Shown here piece by piece: positions 13,601-26,103 of a stretch of 64,000 bases of DNA. Source of the stretch: Liquidambar formosana (taxonomy: Eukaryota > Streptophyta > Magnoliopsida > Saxifragales > Altingiaceae). The notes under the pieces are model-generated. The model saw nothing but the letters and a program-made list of their open reading frames with translations, ran no database searches and had not been told where the DNA came from. Every line of letters starts with the position of its first letter. The stretch's first letter is position 1. Location of the stretch: NCBI GenBank assembly GCA_039720395.1, contig CM077832.1, positions 18,261,850 to 18,325,849 on the forward strand. The letters run 5' to 3'. The position numbers were made by a program, and so were the translations under genes.

Positions 13601-14057
13601 CCAGATCAAAGGGATGAAAGAATCAAGTTGTGGAGAGGTATGTTATCATTGTGTGTGTTTTGATACTCTGCTATTTGTTTTAATTCATTCCAATTTTGAT
13701 TGCTCTCAATTTGTCATTAGCACTATACCTTAACATATTTCATGCATTAAAGGTCAGAGTTATAAATATGATAACTTTGAGTAGAATTAGCATTTTTCAA
13801 GACTAACATTATTACTAACCTCTTACATTTATTTAATAGATGTGAATTACTACTATTATATTTCAAATGATAGCTATTAAAATGTCTAGTTCATGGAATA
13901 TTATAAGATCTTTCTTTGGGATTTAGTTTTAGTTTAGGCCTTTAGGGTCTAATAAAATTCACTTTAACTAACGGTGAAAGTGCTAGTAGTTTTGTAACTA
14001 AAGTTGAATTTATTATTGGTCATATTAGGCTGGAAATTAGCAAGTGGTGTTATCACG
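10640..14057. other. CACTA 5' non-coding region
   Basis: About 3.4 kb between the left terminus and the first transposase exon. It contains poly(A) runs and short ORFs without recognisable domains (for example 12306-12593 and 12632-12943). The stretch 11860-12040 ends in an A-rich tail and could be the 3' end of an old LINE-like insertion, which is weakly supported. Confidence 0.5.
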
Positions 14058-15233
14058 ATGGACAGAGATTGGGTGCATCTTAACAAGTAATGAAAAAACA
14101 TATCGCTAGATTGATGATTATAAGGCGTACACATATGGCATGTACTAAAATATTTAATTTACTAATTGTTAGAGTTACGGATGAGTACAAAGAAGCAGCA
14201 TAGAAGTTTTTAAAGATGGTTGAGGCAAATGTAGGCAATGGAGAAAAGATTCTATGCCCTTGCAAAGATTATCAGAACTTATGCCATTTTCCTATTAAAA
14301 TTGTGCATGAGCACTTAGTCATAAGGGGAATGGACTCAACGTACACAACCTGGTTTCATCATGGGGAGCAACCGAGTGCATCTGGAAACCTGAAGTTGTG
14401 GAAATTTTAGATACATTTAACTTATGTAGAGCTGCTGTATACCCATCTGATGAAGATATTGTAGAACCTGTTGGAGAAAGAAGAGATGAGGAATTCACTA
14501 AAATCTTAGAAGATGCTGAAACCCCTTTGTACCTAAGTTGCAAAAATTACAAAAAGTTATAACGGTCGTAGTTTTGTACAAGCACAAAGCTCTAAATTGT
14601 TTGTCTGATAAGAGTTTCAATGAACTTTTAGAGATATTGCGTGATATGCTACCACAGGATAACACAATTCCTAATTCTATATACTCGATTGGAAAGTTAG
14701 TTAAGTCATTTTTATCTTGGGTACGAGAAGATTCATGCATATGTGAACGATTGTTGTTTATTTAGAAAGGAGAAAAAGGGAAGGGAGACATGTCCAAAAT
14801 GTGGTTCTTCCCGATGGAAGGTAGATCAACACACACAAAAGATTCAAAAGGGGACCCCTGCAAAAGTGTTGAGATATTTTCCAATAATACCTAGGTTTAG
14901 GAGGATGTTTAGGTCACTAGAAATGGCTGAAAATTTAAGGTGGCATTTCACCCGCAAGAGTGACGATGGAAAGATGCGAAACCATGTGGATTCCTTGGCA
15001 TGGGACTCGATTGATAGAAAGTGGCCCTCTTATTCAGCAGAGTCACGAAATCTTAGACTTGGTCTTTCTACTGATGGTTTTAATCCGTTTCGTGATTTGA
15101 GCTCAAAATATAGTTATTGGCCAGTGATGCTTGTTACGTACAACCTACCACTATGGCTATGCATGAGAAAAGAGAATATAATGTTAACATTATTAATTCC
15201 AGGGCCTACGCAACCTGGTAATGATATTGATAT
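14058..15233 (+). pseudogene. CACTA TNP2-type transposase, broken and truncated
   Basis: The TNP2 transposase binds element ends and catalyses excision. Exon 1 (14058-14086) gives MDRDWVHLN, the usual start of the Transpos_assoc domain. An intron with GTAATG donor and TTAG acceptor (14087-14172) follows, and exon 2 continues with VTDEYKEAA, then an in-frame TAG at 14201. The Transpos_assoc motif CPCKDYQNL and YTTWFHHGE follow. Frame changes near 14395, 14550 and 14715 separate recognisable blocks: SDKSFNELLEILRDMLP, then NDCCLFRKE with the zinc-binding CPKCGSSRWK, then the Transposase_21 region AWDSIDRKWP, LRLGLSTDGFNPF and LLIPGPTQPGNDID. The protein stops there because an LTR begins at 15234. 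The C-terminal half was not found downstream. Certainly non-functional. Confidence 0.85.
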
Positions 15234-18053
15234 TGTATACACCCTATTTTCATATCCTAATTCCACACCTTTTCACCTTAAGAGCATTATCACATATAGA
15301 GAATTACATCATTTTGGCACCTAATATTTTTAGTTAGGCTCTAGACACCCTTAAGAATCCATGGTATCTTCCAGGGTTCAATTTGGTTAAGTTTTGATAG
15401 CTAATAAGAACTTTTACGACTTAAAGGGCATTTATGTCATTTCACTTGCATAATTCTTATTCGATGTCTAATTCTCATCAAATTTATCCTGGGATGATCC
15501 TAATGTCCTTATAATGTCATTTGTAGGCTTGGTTTAAAGTTTGGTAAGCTTTGGAATTGATTTGGTTAGGGATGATCCATAATGTGCTCGGTTTAGCTCC
15601 ATTCGTCAGCTTTCTTTAAAATTGACTTCTAATTCAATCCCAATTTTTAAAATAATGGCCACATTGGTGTTAATTGAGCTTTAATTAATGTTTGCAAATG
15701 AATAAAATAATTTCCAAAAGGTTTTGCTTACAAGCATGGCTTAATCGGAATACAAACCCTTATTTTACCTTTAGTTGCATTTCAGACCCCGATGAGTCGT
15801 ATTTGCTTGGTTTATGGCCAATTGACCCATTGTGGATCAATTTTGACTTAATTTGAGTCTTAGTATGTGGGAAATTGAATTAAAAATGTTTTAAAAAAAG
15901 AATGGATGAATTCGGACTTAAAATGAGCAAGATTCATCCAAAGTATGCTTTAAAACCAGCTTTTGTATTTTTGCCATAACTTTTGACTCGAAAGTCAGAT
16001 TTGGATGAAATTGGTCTTTTTAAAAAGCTATTTTAAATCTCTACAACTTTGTGTCTCATAAAATTTTTCCAATTCCAACGTTTTCATGCCATAAAGGACC
16101 AAACAGCCAGTGAGGTGTCCACTTGGTCACAATCCTTATCCTTTTAATTTTTTGACTTTATCTCTTAATTTTGACATTATCTCTTCAACTAATCTGGATT
16201 TTTCCAATCTTTTTGATAATGTTTGATAATTATCACTTAGATTTGAGATAAATGTCATCTCTTAAGATTTATTTTAGGCCATTGGATCATCCTTAGCTAG
16301 ATTAAATCCAAACCATCCATTCTACCCACCTTCTAGCTATAAATAGGGGTCCTCCCCTCCTTCATTCTACACCAAGTCTGTAACGACCCGAAATGGGGCC
16401 ATTAGTTAAGTAGTAAGAAAACAACTTTTAAAGCTAAATTTGGTGGATGTTTAATAGAAATAATTCTTTTTGAAAATATTTTTAGAAAATCCGGCATGGT
16501 CCTGTCTGTAAATAGGACATACCAAGTTATCGACTAGTCATAAAACCTATAGAAAACGCATTTATAACCTTTTCCAGCCATCCACACAATATTTCAAAAA
16601 TAAAGAAATCTACGACTATATCGTAGCCACATGGGTCTCATTCAGATATACATCCCACTACTCAATTATTTATTACAGGCCATGAAATTAAAATTAATAC
16701 ATGCCAAGCCTATCTCTAATATTCTCTACATGAATGCAAGCATGCTGACGTGCTCCCAAAAACTAGGTTAGCTTAGCTTGAAAATATGACCTGTAAGAAA
16801 ACTGTGGGGGTATGAGCTACATGCTCAGTAGGAAAACATTTCTCAAAATAACCTAAGGTTTTTAAAAACCATAGTTTATATACATTTCAAAGACCCTGCA
16901 AAACCATTGATTAGTTTGCAATATAATATTTTAATAAATAAAACTAACACAGGTAAAATGAAATCAACTGCGAAAGTTAAATCATTTAACACCAATGCCT
17001 CTTTTTCCTTTTTGAAAGAGGTAATAAATAACTCAAGTTATTTGTTATCAAAGTTATCATTTTATAAATGAATTATCCATCATAATCTGATATCATATCA
17101 CGGCCTTATAAGCCAATCATCATCATCCACCATATCTGACAATCCATAACCTCAGTCTTTTAAACTGATAAATCCTCCCCATGTCATACGGGGCCCTCGG
17201 GTGTGGAAATAAGAGGAAACACTATAGATCCCTATCTGGGTCCAGAAAGTAACCTCAAGAGGAAACACAGCAAGACATCCCTACTTGGGACCGCAGTAAC
17301 CTATATTCAGGCATGTAGCCCAGGACTAAAGGATAGGAAAACATGACAAGACATCCCGTTCCTTTGGGACCACAGTAATCCTGTCTCTAGTAGCCCTCAC
17401 CATCACCATATCCATATTATCACCATTTTTCTTTTCATTTATTAATTTCATAATTTTCACATAATCCGGAAAATTGTATATAAATTTTTCAAAAATCACA
17501 TAGTAGGTTTATTTGTAGAAAACCATTTGAAATAACTCCATAATTCCTATATAAACCAGAAAATTTTATATATATAAATTTTCCAAGAAAACCACATAAC
17601 AGGTTGGTTCATAAAAATCACAGTAAATAATCCCCCATAAATCATTTTCAAATGAATGATTTCAAAAACAACATTTTTATAACAAAAATGATACGAATCA
17701 AACCCTAGGTTTCCCACAATTTGTAAAACCTAGCAAATATATACCCCATGCATGATATTTATGCAAAAACTACCAAATACATGTAAATCTACATGATTTA
17801 TACCCAAACCCCCATGCAACAAGGGTTTAAAATGAGAAAATGTCCCCTACCTCAAAAATGAGTGATGCAAATGCCAAACCATCCCTACACACATGTAGAT
17901 CGGGCCAAACTATGATGGATCCAAGCTTGTCAGGGTCGGATCGGGGTTGCCATGCTCTGGCGAGCTACCCCTGACGTCCCCGTCACTCTTCCTCTCTCAT
18001 TCTCTCTCTCTCTCTTGGCTGGAAGAATAGAGAGAAAATCATGGGTTAAAGGT

Positions 18054-18062
18054 TTATATAGA
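18054..18062 (-). promoter_or_regulatory. LTR promoter TATA box
   Basis: CTATATAAACC on the minus strand, about 55 bp downstream (minus-strand sense) of a palindrome array. It marks the U3/R boundary region of the solo LTR by analogy with other LTR promoters. Confidence 0.5.
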
Positions 18063-18114
18063 AAAGGAGGGCAAAAGGGTTATTTTAACCCTTTATTGAA
18101 ACTGTTCGCCGACA

Positions 18115-18320
18115 CTTTCAGACGGCTGAAAAATATTTTCAGCCGGCTAAAAGTGCCCAACACAAAACATTCCTCTCTGGAATTTTCAGTTGGCTGACAT
18201 GAACTTTCAGTCGGCTGAAAATGGTCTTTCAGACGGCTGAAACATGTTTCAAGCTGAAAATGGTCTTTCAGACGGCTGAAACATGTTTCAATCGTCTGAA
18301 ATATACAGACAGCTGAAAAT
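18115..18320. repeat. Nine imperfect copies of a TTTCAGNCGGCTGAAA palindrome
   Basis: Copies start near 18116, 18137, 18183, 18205, 18228, 18247 (shortened), 18265, 18287 and 18304. Three keep TTTCAGACGGCTGAAA exactly and one is TTTCAGTCGGCTGAAA. Part of the array is a 39-bp tandem duplication (18218 to about 18295). Each unit is a near-perfect dyad, as expected of a dimeric factor site or a small hairpin. Confidence 0.85.
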
Positions 18321-19679
18321 AGACAGTCATTCAGGCAACTCTCCATCAGCACAGACATCAGCCTTATTTTCATCCAAAACATTTAAGTAATCTTCTTTAT
18401 TCTTATATTATCCTTTTACTTTAAGTTATTTAATGAAAATAAACAAATAACCCCCCATTTGAATCCAAATAAAATATAAAAAAAATCAAATTCCCAATAT
18501 ATCAAAATCTCATTTCCAAGTTTTAGTACAAAATCCGTCTCCTGATAGATTTTCCTAAAACAAACATGTGAGGAACCCAATCCAAACATGCTAATAAAAT
18601 CCCATAAAATCATAGAAGTCTTATAATATTATAAACTTCTGTTATCACCAAAAATTATCTTTAAAAATAAAGATTAACGAAAATTCATTTTTCTCCCACA
18701 CTTAGCCAAATTTCAGCAGCTTAACTCGAAACTGCAAATAAGGCCCAATACTCACTTAGGATACTTAATTCATCAAAATAAGCATCAAAACACATATAAT
18801 ATCATATTATCATACAAATGGATTACCCTTACATTAGGTTATCTAAAAAATCAAGGGATTAACTACGCTAATCATATATTAAGCCGTATTAATCCCTATT
18901 AAGAAAACAGGTCCTCACAAAGTCTTAGTAGAATTTTCTTAAGCAAATGAAGAGCTTGAGTTCTTAAGTGTGGGGTGAACGTTCCTATTAGTATCCATTC
19001 ACTTGATACTCATTCTAAAGAAGAGCTTGGCTTAATAGTTAGTGGGGAAAGTTGCTATTAGTACCCTCTAGTTTACGACCCATTCTAGAGCTTGAAGGTA
19101 TGGAAGCTCTGCCCGACTCGCGACTCCCTCCTTTGAGGCCATCTTAAAGCTTGGAAAGCGTAGAAGCTTTACTCGATTTTCAACTCAAAAACCCCGAGGT
19201 TGCAAATAGAACTTTGCCTCAGTTCTGTCAGGTATAATCTCTAAACTCCATTGTCATGATGTAATTGTTTATGTGATGATGCATGCTTCCTTGAGTTTTA
19301 TTATTTATAGGATTATATTAGGGTTTTGATCCTAAATCAAACAAGTTTTCAAACTAAAGAAGTGAGTTGTTTTTTAAAAACAAGTGTTTGATTATGGATT
19401 GGATTCTAATAGAGTCCTACAAGGAGTGAAACTCTTCCCCCCAACATGTTTGTTCGAACTACGTGAACTTTGATTTTCGTCAGAAGTACGTAGGCTGCTC
19501 ACTTGAGCCCAAGTCCAACTTTTTTCCATTAATGGAGTCAAATTTGTTTTTATAAAAAAAATCTTTTAGTGGTTTCCTCGTACCCTAAAAATGAGGTGGC
19601 GACTCCTTTGCTTTTTGAAAACCCCTTTTAAAAGTGGAATAGAAACTCAATTCCCCTGAGTCGATTTTCGGCATCCACA

Positions 19680-21960
19680 GTTTGGCAACTCCACTAGGAA
19701 TATTAAAGGCTAAACTCAAACTTATTTATTGGGCTTAATCAATTTCATTGTTAATTAATTGATCACTATCACTCTTTTGCATTGCATATTTGCACCGATG
19801 TATCCTTGCCAATGATCGGCTACACTGGACCTTTGATGGTGTAGCTATCGACTCTAATTGCCTCGTACCAAATGGTTCGTCGTTCAGGTATATCATATGA
19901 GTAGGTTGTACCGTTGGACCCACGCGAATTCCTTTAATCACATGTGGTTAGGTATAAAACCTCTTTAGCAATTGGGGAACCTTTCAACTACCCAAATTCA
20001 TGTAGAATAGGACACATTTGGATCACTTTGCTATAATGTCAAAACCATACTGTTGTGCTGCTCGTTTTTATACATGCTATGTGGTTAAATGAACAAGGTA
20101 TAACCAAATCTAATGACCCTAGTATGTCCACCCACCCAATGCCCCATAAGGCATATTAATGGATGGGTTGTCTAACTAAGGTCATATTATGTCAGACCTT
20201 GTACATGTCAAAATAGTCATGAATCTTTGATTGAAAATCTGTTGGGTCGTTATGTTACCTAATTGTCTGATTGATCCTCACATTACAACTTAGGGTCATT
20301 TGTTTCCATGTCCTTAGTATGTCTTTGTACCCTTAAAGGATAACTGTCCAACTAGGGGTACATCAAGTTTAGGTCTAACCTTTGTCTATGTGTCCATGGT
20401 ATTCTATTGTGTTGTCCACTTAGGAAAGTAGGGTTATCCAATCCTACAACCTTGGTATGTTAACCCACCTTTGCTTTTAGGCTGTCATGTGTAACTAAGG
20501 GTATGTTGTATCAGACCTAGCTACAATGTGTTAATGGTACCTATGAGACACCGTTGTACTATCCGTCTAGGTACTTAGGATTAGTTGGTCCCATGTGTGT
20601 CGTTCTATCTTCCATGTTGTGGAATTCAGTCCACATAAAGTGTCTAACTAGGGGTATGGTACTTAGGGTCAATTCTATCAGATTTAGAGCAATCATGAGC
20701 CTTTTGGTAAAAAAAAAAAGAAGAAGATTTTTGGACTAAGCATAAATAGGGATTGTGTTCTTGATAGAGGGCTGGATTGGACCTGTGATAACTTTTTGAG
20801 CTGAAGTCAGAGTGGAATCCATTATGCAGTTATTTACATCCACTTCATCGATTAATATGGCCGGGAATGATAAAACTAGTATGGAAGACCTCAAGAAAAT
20901 GATCTGCACAGCCTTGCAAATGTTGACCCATATCTTAGAGATTGTTTAAACAACTCCACAAGCCCAACCCAATGAAATAGATGACAACCAAAGGCCCATT
21001 GCTGAGGTTGTTAGACCTAAGTTACCACAGTTTCTTAAGCCACAAGCTAATGCCTTCAAGACTAAGACCTTTAAAAAGACGGTCCACAAGATTCAAGTGG
21101 TTGATAAGGTCCTCACCAATTCATAGAGTTGTATATGCCATTGAGTCATGCTCTAGAGCAATTAAAAACATCAGGTCTCTTAGTGCCTCTTAATCTAACT
21201 CCAATTTCAATATCCAAGCCACTATCTTTCTGGTTCAAGAAGGATGAGTATCGTGATTTTCATCAAAATGAGGGGCATAGCACCGATCAATGCTTCAGAT
21301 TGCGACATGAGATTCAAGACCTTATTGATCAAGGGGTAATCACCTTTCCCAAGCCCACCAACTACCCAAATGTCCTAAAGCCTCTACCCATCCATACAAA
21401 CTCATACCATGCCAACATAACTCCAGCTAGCCTAATCCAGTCTTATATCGAGCCACCAAAACTTCTCTCTGAAATTAAGCAAGAATTCCCATCTCCTTGC
21501 CTCTAGCACCCATCTCCTTGCCTCTAGCACCCCGGAGATATCCAAGACCTCGTCAGTATGGGTTTTCTCCACTCCAATGAACAGTTTAAGACTCAGACAA
21601 TCTTTGAAGCTGACCATGGACAGGATGATAGAAATGCTATGAATTTGGAAAATGGACAAGAAGCCACCGATATGAAAGAAAAAGATAGTGACGCCTCAGA
21701 ATATTCAAAGAGCTGATGATCCTACATTCTACTTAGGGCTTACTGCTTCACCGATTCCACCATGAACATTTGTGATGAAAAGTTTGGGTTAGGACTGGTC
21801 TATTTTCTTTCTAGTTTATAGTCTATTTAATTTGTGAGTCCTTGTTGCTGTTAGTCTGGTCTTTTATTGTAATTCCTCAGTCTTTCAATAAAATGAATTG
21901 ATTCCAAATATTCATTTGTCTTTTCATTTATATTTTCTCATCAATCAATAAATGATCAAA
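19680..21960 (+). mobile_element. Internal leader and gag region of the truncated Ogre/Tat-like element
   Basis: Begins with the primer-binding-like TTTGGCAACTCCACT. The leader (19760-20750) contains four imperfect repeats around the phrase AACTAGGGGTA...CAGACCTA, near 20175, 20350, 20495 and 20645. A gag remnant follows. No protease, reverse transcriptase or integrase sequence is seen before CACTA sequence resumes by about 23490, so most of pol and the 3' LTR are gone. The right limit of the element is not clear. Confidence 0.55.
20857..21716 (+). pseudogene. Degraded gag of a Tat/Ogre-like retroelement
   Basis: Opens with ATG and MAGNDKTSMEDLKKM, typical of short Gag starts in this lineage, then an in-frame TAA at about 20948. 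After a gap, a different frame (21129-21506) gives YRDFHQNEGHSTDQCFRLRH and then EIQDLIDQGVI. This is the conserved degenerate zinc-knuckle region (Y/C-x2-H-x3-GH-x4-C) seen in Gag of Tat-type elements. The first Cys is replaced by Tyr-Arg-Asp. More stops and frame changes follow. Gag would have formed the particle; this copy cannot. Confidence 0.65.
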
Positions 21961-23490
21961 GTGGCATGAACATAAACTTTAGAGGTATAATGGATGAACT
22001 ATGACAAATCAAGGAGCTAAAACAAATTAGAGGGATTGAAGCTAAAGATTTATTAATGGAATATAACGTTTCTACTTTAAACCAAGTGGTAGCTAAAAGA
22101 AATTCATACAATACAGTAATGATTTGTGTTCTCTCTCTGAAATTATAATTGCTGAATTTTATATTTATGCCATTTTTAATGACCACAATCTTGTGTTCAG
22201 GGAAACATGTTAAACTCTATCCATTTTAAGGAAAATTTATTCTGCAAAGGGTACCTATTTTGGTAGTCTTTATGGTGGACCATTTGTTCTAGTGACCATA
22301 AGCAAGCAAACTGTGAGTTTTTTTTTTTTTTTTTCCTATATTAACATTATAATCAATTAATCTGTAACATTATTAGGTCTACAATAGCATATAGGTAACA
22401 GGTCTAGCAAAAATAAACAAAAACAAAAAACTAGTAATAAGTCTCCTAAGCTGTGATAATTGTGGCTGGGTCTATCATGCCAATGGTCCAGCCCTTCGCA
22501 TTCAAATGGACCACCTGGGTCTTATATGCAAGCCCAATGGTTGGTGCATAGTAGAGTCTATGTTCCTTTCTGGTCAGTTTTACCAATTAATAGGGCTACT
22601 AACTTTGAAGACAGGTTGCTATTGCTTGCCCCTTACCTTGTTGCAAGCATGTTGCGACCAAGCTAACCCTATGGTGTTTTATTCTTTATTTTTTTCAAAT
22701 GAGGTATCCAAACCTTCAACCCAACTCGCACATGGTATGGTCACCCTCCACGCTGAATTAATAAGTGTTCCAAAAAACCCAGCTGATAATTGGTCTATGT
22801 TTATGTTTTTGTTTTGGTTCTTAATGGGCTATTGAAAGCTCTGTTGGATAGATGGTACTCTCTTTTCTATCTTGAATCTATTTTTCTGGAGTAGAGGAAA
22901 ATAATAGAGCTGCTATTAAGGCTATTTTGACAGCAGTTTTACTTCTAGAGCTTTAAAAACTAATGTCCTATTTGATTATGTTGATTAAAGAGGCTTTTAA
23001 GATTGATGAATTCCTTAAATATTTACACAATTTGGGAATATAATGTGCCTACTAGAGCTATTTGGTATTTATTCTTGATAAAAACAATTGCTTATACTAC
23101 TACTGTTCCTATTTTGTTTGATATTGACAGTCAACTGTTGTTACATTTTTGTTGGGAGTGTAGAGTTTACTTGTGCTTTATTGGGCTGTTATGGCAGTTT
23201 TACTTGACAAATGATGATGTCATCTCCTAATATCTGCCTATGTTGTGCAAGCAGATAGAAGGGGCTGCCTATTAACAATTGATTAGCTTCCATCTTAGCT
23301 TGTTGTTGATAAGATACAGATAGTTTAGTTTTTGGTCTTCTGATAGGACTTTTTTTTTAAATTTTTTTGTTGGCTTGTTGCTACTCCTTTTGGGAGCTAT
23401 TTATTGTACTGTATGTGTTCTCTTTTGATAAATAAAATTATCTTTTCTTAAGAGGAAAAAATAACTGACTGCATTTTAATGTTATATTGC
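21961..23490. other. Unassigned sequence inside the CACTA/retroelement nest
   Basis: No recognised domain. ORFs at 22460-22835 overlap in two frames and look like chance. The segment 23360-23460, ending in AATAAAATTATC and an A-rich stretch, resembles a plant LINE 3' end, so part of 22200-23460 may be a dead LINE; this is weak. Confidence 0.4.
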
Positions 23491-24943
23491 AGCAATGATA
23501 TGCGCTAGGTGCAGGGTACCAGAAAGACTACGTATTTCAGGAGACGGGATGACTTTGGAGAGCCTCAAAATCAAGAATGGTTAGTAAAATAAGAGAAAAA
23601 CCAAATGCAATAGAAAGGCTTGCACTGAAGCCTGATAACATTAAATCAAACAAAGATTGGAAGGCCTTCATTGCAACAAAAGACAAGCACATAATTTTTG
23701 GTGAGTACATTGTGTTTTTATTCAATATATATTTAATTAATATTTTGAAAAATAAACTTGTTTAATATATTAAAAAATTGATCCAAAAAATAAATTCATT
23801 AAAAATTTATTGAAATTTTGATTAATGGTTTAGGGGAAAAGCAACAAATTCAAAGAAATGAGGTCAACATAGCTGCAACACACTTGCAGCTGTAGAGGCT
23901 ATGCTAGGTTGGCTGATGACATGGTAATATCCTCACTATTTACTATATTTATCAGTAAAAACATATGAACGTTATTTTTACTAAATAATTTTTATTTCTT
24001 GTAGGAGAAAAAAAATAAAGACTCTTGTCCCATAACTAGAACAGATGTTTGGACTAGGGCACATATTAAAAGGAATGGCAATCCAGTTAATGCAGCAGTT
24101 GCTTCCACTAGTGTAAGAACCTTCATTTAATTTTTAGTTTATTAATTTATTGTTATTATAAATCTATTAATTTCCTTTGGCTAGGAGAAATTGAAACAAT
24201 GTTCGCGTGATTTACCATCTTCCTCTAAGAACAACTTTCGATTGGATGCTCTTTCACAAATATTTGATCCTGAGCGTCATGGGGAAGTAAGAGGGATTGG
24301 ATTTGGAGTTAACCCTTCAAAACTTAGTGTCCTATCAAAGAAGGATGATACTATCACACAGTTGCGACAGAATATTAGTAATATGGAAGATAAGATGAGT
24401 AATATGGAGGATTTAATCAAGTAGTTAATGAAAAACCAGGCAAGTAGCTATGTAGATGAAAATACGTATACATTTGCAACTTCTTGTACATAATTATGTT
24501 TTTCATTTGCACTTTATAGAATGAAGGTTAAGCAAATGAGGAAGATCTTGATATACCTATTACTTTTCCTCCGGTAAAAGTATTATTGACATTGCATTAT
24601 TTATTTCTAATGGCATTTATATATAATAAGAGACACTAATCATATATAGTTGTTGAATGGTGTTCTTTAGGGACCAATTTATGGGGACAAGTGCAAGTTG
24701 CTAAATTGGACAAGGACGGGAGAAGTAGTTGCGGAAGGACGTTGGTCAACAAGTGATCCAAAGCAACTTGTTCATCTTATACTGCTTGGACCTAATGCTG
24801 TGAGGGTCTGGGTAGATGTTGTTTCGAAACCAGAAGCATTTTTGTGGAGGCCTACAGCTGACATGACTTGTATACAAGAAGCTGTGGGTACTATAGTTGC
24901 ATGGCCCACTGACCACGTCATTATGGATGAAAGTCAGCAATAG
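23491..24943 (+). pseudogene. Second CACTA gene (Transposase_24 / TNPA-like), degraded
   Basis: Exons with plausible splice sites: about 23491-23700, 23834-23923, 24005-24112, 24185 to about 24440, 24519-24573 and 24671-24943. They spell the conserved order of the plant Ptta/En/Spm transposase family: CRGYARLADDM, DVWTRAHIKRNGNPVN, then DALSQIFDPERHGEVRGIG with FGVNPSKLSVL, a heptad-like NMEDKMSNMEDLIK, and a C-terminal block starting GPIYGDKCKLLNW and reaching GPNAVRVWVDV, FLWRP and IVAWP. Stops at 24422 and within the 24519 exon, plus a stop in the 23834 exon, show it is dead. The protein would bind subterminal repeats. The exon set is an inference from reading frames. Confidence 0.75.
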
Positions 24944-26103
24944 TGTGTAATAAATGCTATTCCTTTGTTATTAATTCTTACTTGAACAACTATCCCGCAA
25001 AAGATGCTGAATATGCTCTAATGGGCTGTGATTATGGGTTGATGTATTAGTTTTTTGTGCATGTATTTACAATATATTATGATCTTGTTATTTATCTTCT
25101 TCACTCCTTTTAGTAGTTTGTAGTATTTTTTCCCCACTTCCCTCTCTCTTTCTCTCACTTTCTATTTGTCACTTTTTTTATCATTGGTCTTTGCTATTTT
25201 ATTGACACCTATCTTTTCAATGTTTGAGATTATTTCAGAGTACTAAAACCTTTTGTTAATATATTGGCTTCAATACTATAGTTTTCATCATATGTCTGTA
25301 AAGGAAGATTGAAAATGTTTTCCTGCCCAATGTAGTATCTAGAAAGTGCAATTGAATGCGGGCATAGTTTGCTTAGCCCTTCAAAGAGGTCAAAGTATAA
25401 AAGTGACATTTTTCTTACAAAACCATATCATTAGTATTTAATAATATCTTACTCCTCCCCAGCATATGTGATTGTAAAGTCTATTTGCTTATGTTGATAT
25501 GGAGTTATGAAATTAGATAAAGTTTCATCTTTGTTCTGATTTGATAAGGTTTTTTTTTTTTTTTTTTTTCATTAGCTTTGTATTTTTAATTCTTGTAGAA
25601 GCTCTCAGGAGAGGTGGGAAGGCCCTAGTACTGGCCAAAATTAAGCTTGTAAGTGACTCTCTCTCTCTCTCTCTCTCTCTCCCCCCTAATTATTTAAAGC
25701 AAAATTTAGATACGTTAAGTTTTATTTTGTTCTTGAGTGTAAGGGCAACCTTAAAGTTATTAGAGTTGGTGTCCTTTATTTTGTTGAAAGTTAGGTTATC
25801 AGGGGCTCATTTTAGCTATTTGGGAGGTTGTTTTGGGGTTTATATTTGGCTTAGCTACTGTTTCTTCTTGTTTTCTGATGGTAAGGTTTTATGTTTGGGT
25901 GTTTGTGTGTATATATATATATTATAAGAATACATGAAATAATATAGTAGTAGATAAGAAAGCCAGAGGCTATGGCTCACATCAGTGTTTAGCATCAATT
26001 GTTGTTTATATTTTCATGATATTTTTTGTAAACTGATTTAAATTTTTTTCCTAGGCAGTAGTGAAATCTTACTTTGACTAAAACACTAACTGCCACTGCC
26101 AGT
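24944..26103. other. CACTA 3' non-coding region
   Basis: Contains a poly(T) run (25550-25570), a (CT)n microsatellite (25658-25682) and a short TA run near 25912. No gene recognised. It ends at the target duplication of the solo LTR at 26104. Confidence 0.5.

Larger units (their letters stand above)
16379..18919 (-). mobile_element. Solo LTR, 2541 bp, TSD AAGTC
   Basis: Starts TGTAACGACCCG and ends GGTCCTCACA on the + strand, flanked by the 5-bp duplication AAGTC (16374-16378 and 18920-18924). The minus-strand orientation is inferred from a TATA box CTATATAAACC at 18054-18062 read on the minus strand, with U3 to its right. No internal gene and no second copy of this LTR are seen, so it is a solo LTR left by recombination. 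It sits about 40 bp downstream of the TATA box of the host LTR. It contains a palindrome array at 18115-18320. Confidence 0.9.
15234..19679 (+). mobile_element. 5' LTR of an Ogre/Tat-like Gypsy element (with nested solo LTR)
   Basis: Starts TGTATACACCC inside the transposase codons and ends GGCATCCACA at 19679. It is followed directly by GTTTGGCAACTCCACTAGG, which resembles the primer-binding region of Ogre/Tat elements (tRNA-Arg type, from family knowledge). A TATA box, CTATAAATAGG, is at about 16338. Removing the nested LTR and its TSD copy leaves about 1.9 kb. The target flank before it is GATAT; no 3' LTR or second GATAT flank was found, so the element is truncated. Confidence 0.75.

Noticed and set aside
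22460..22835. Two overlapping ORFs possibly a retroelement RNase H
   Set aside because: No catalytic motif found in either frame.
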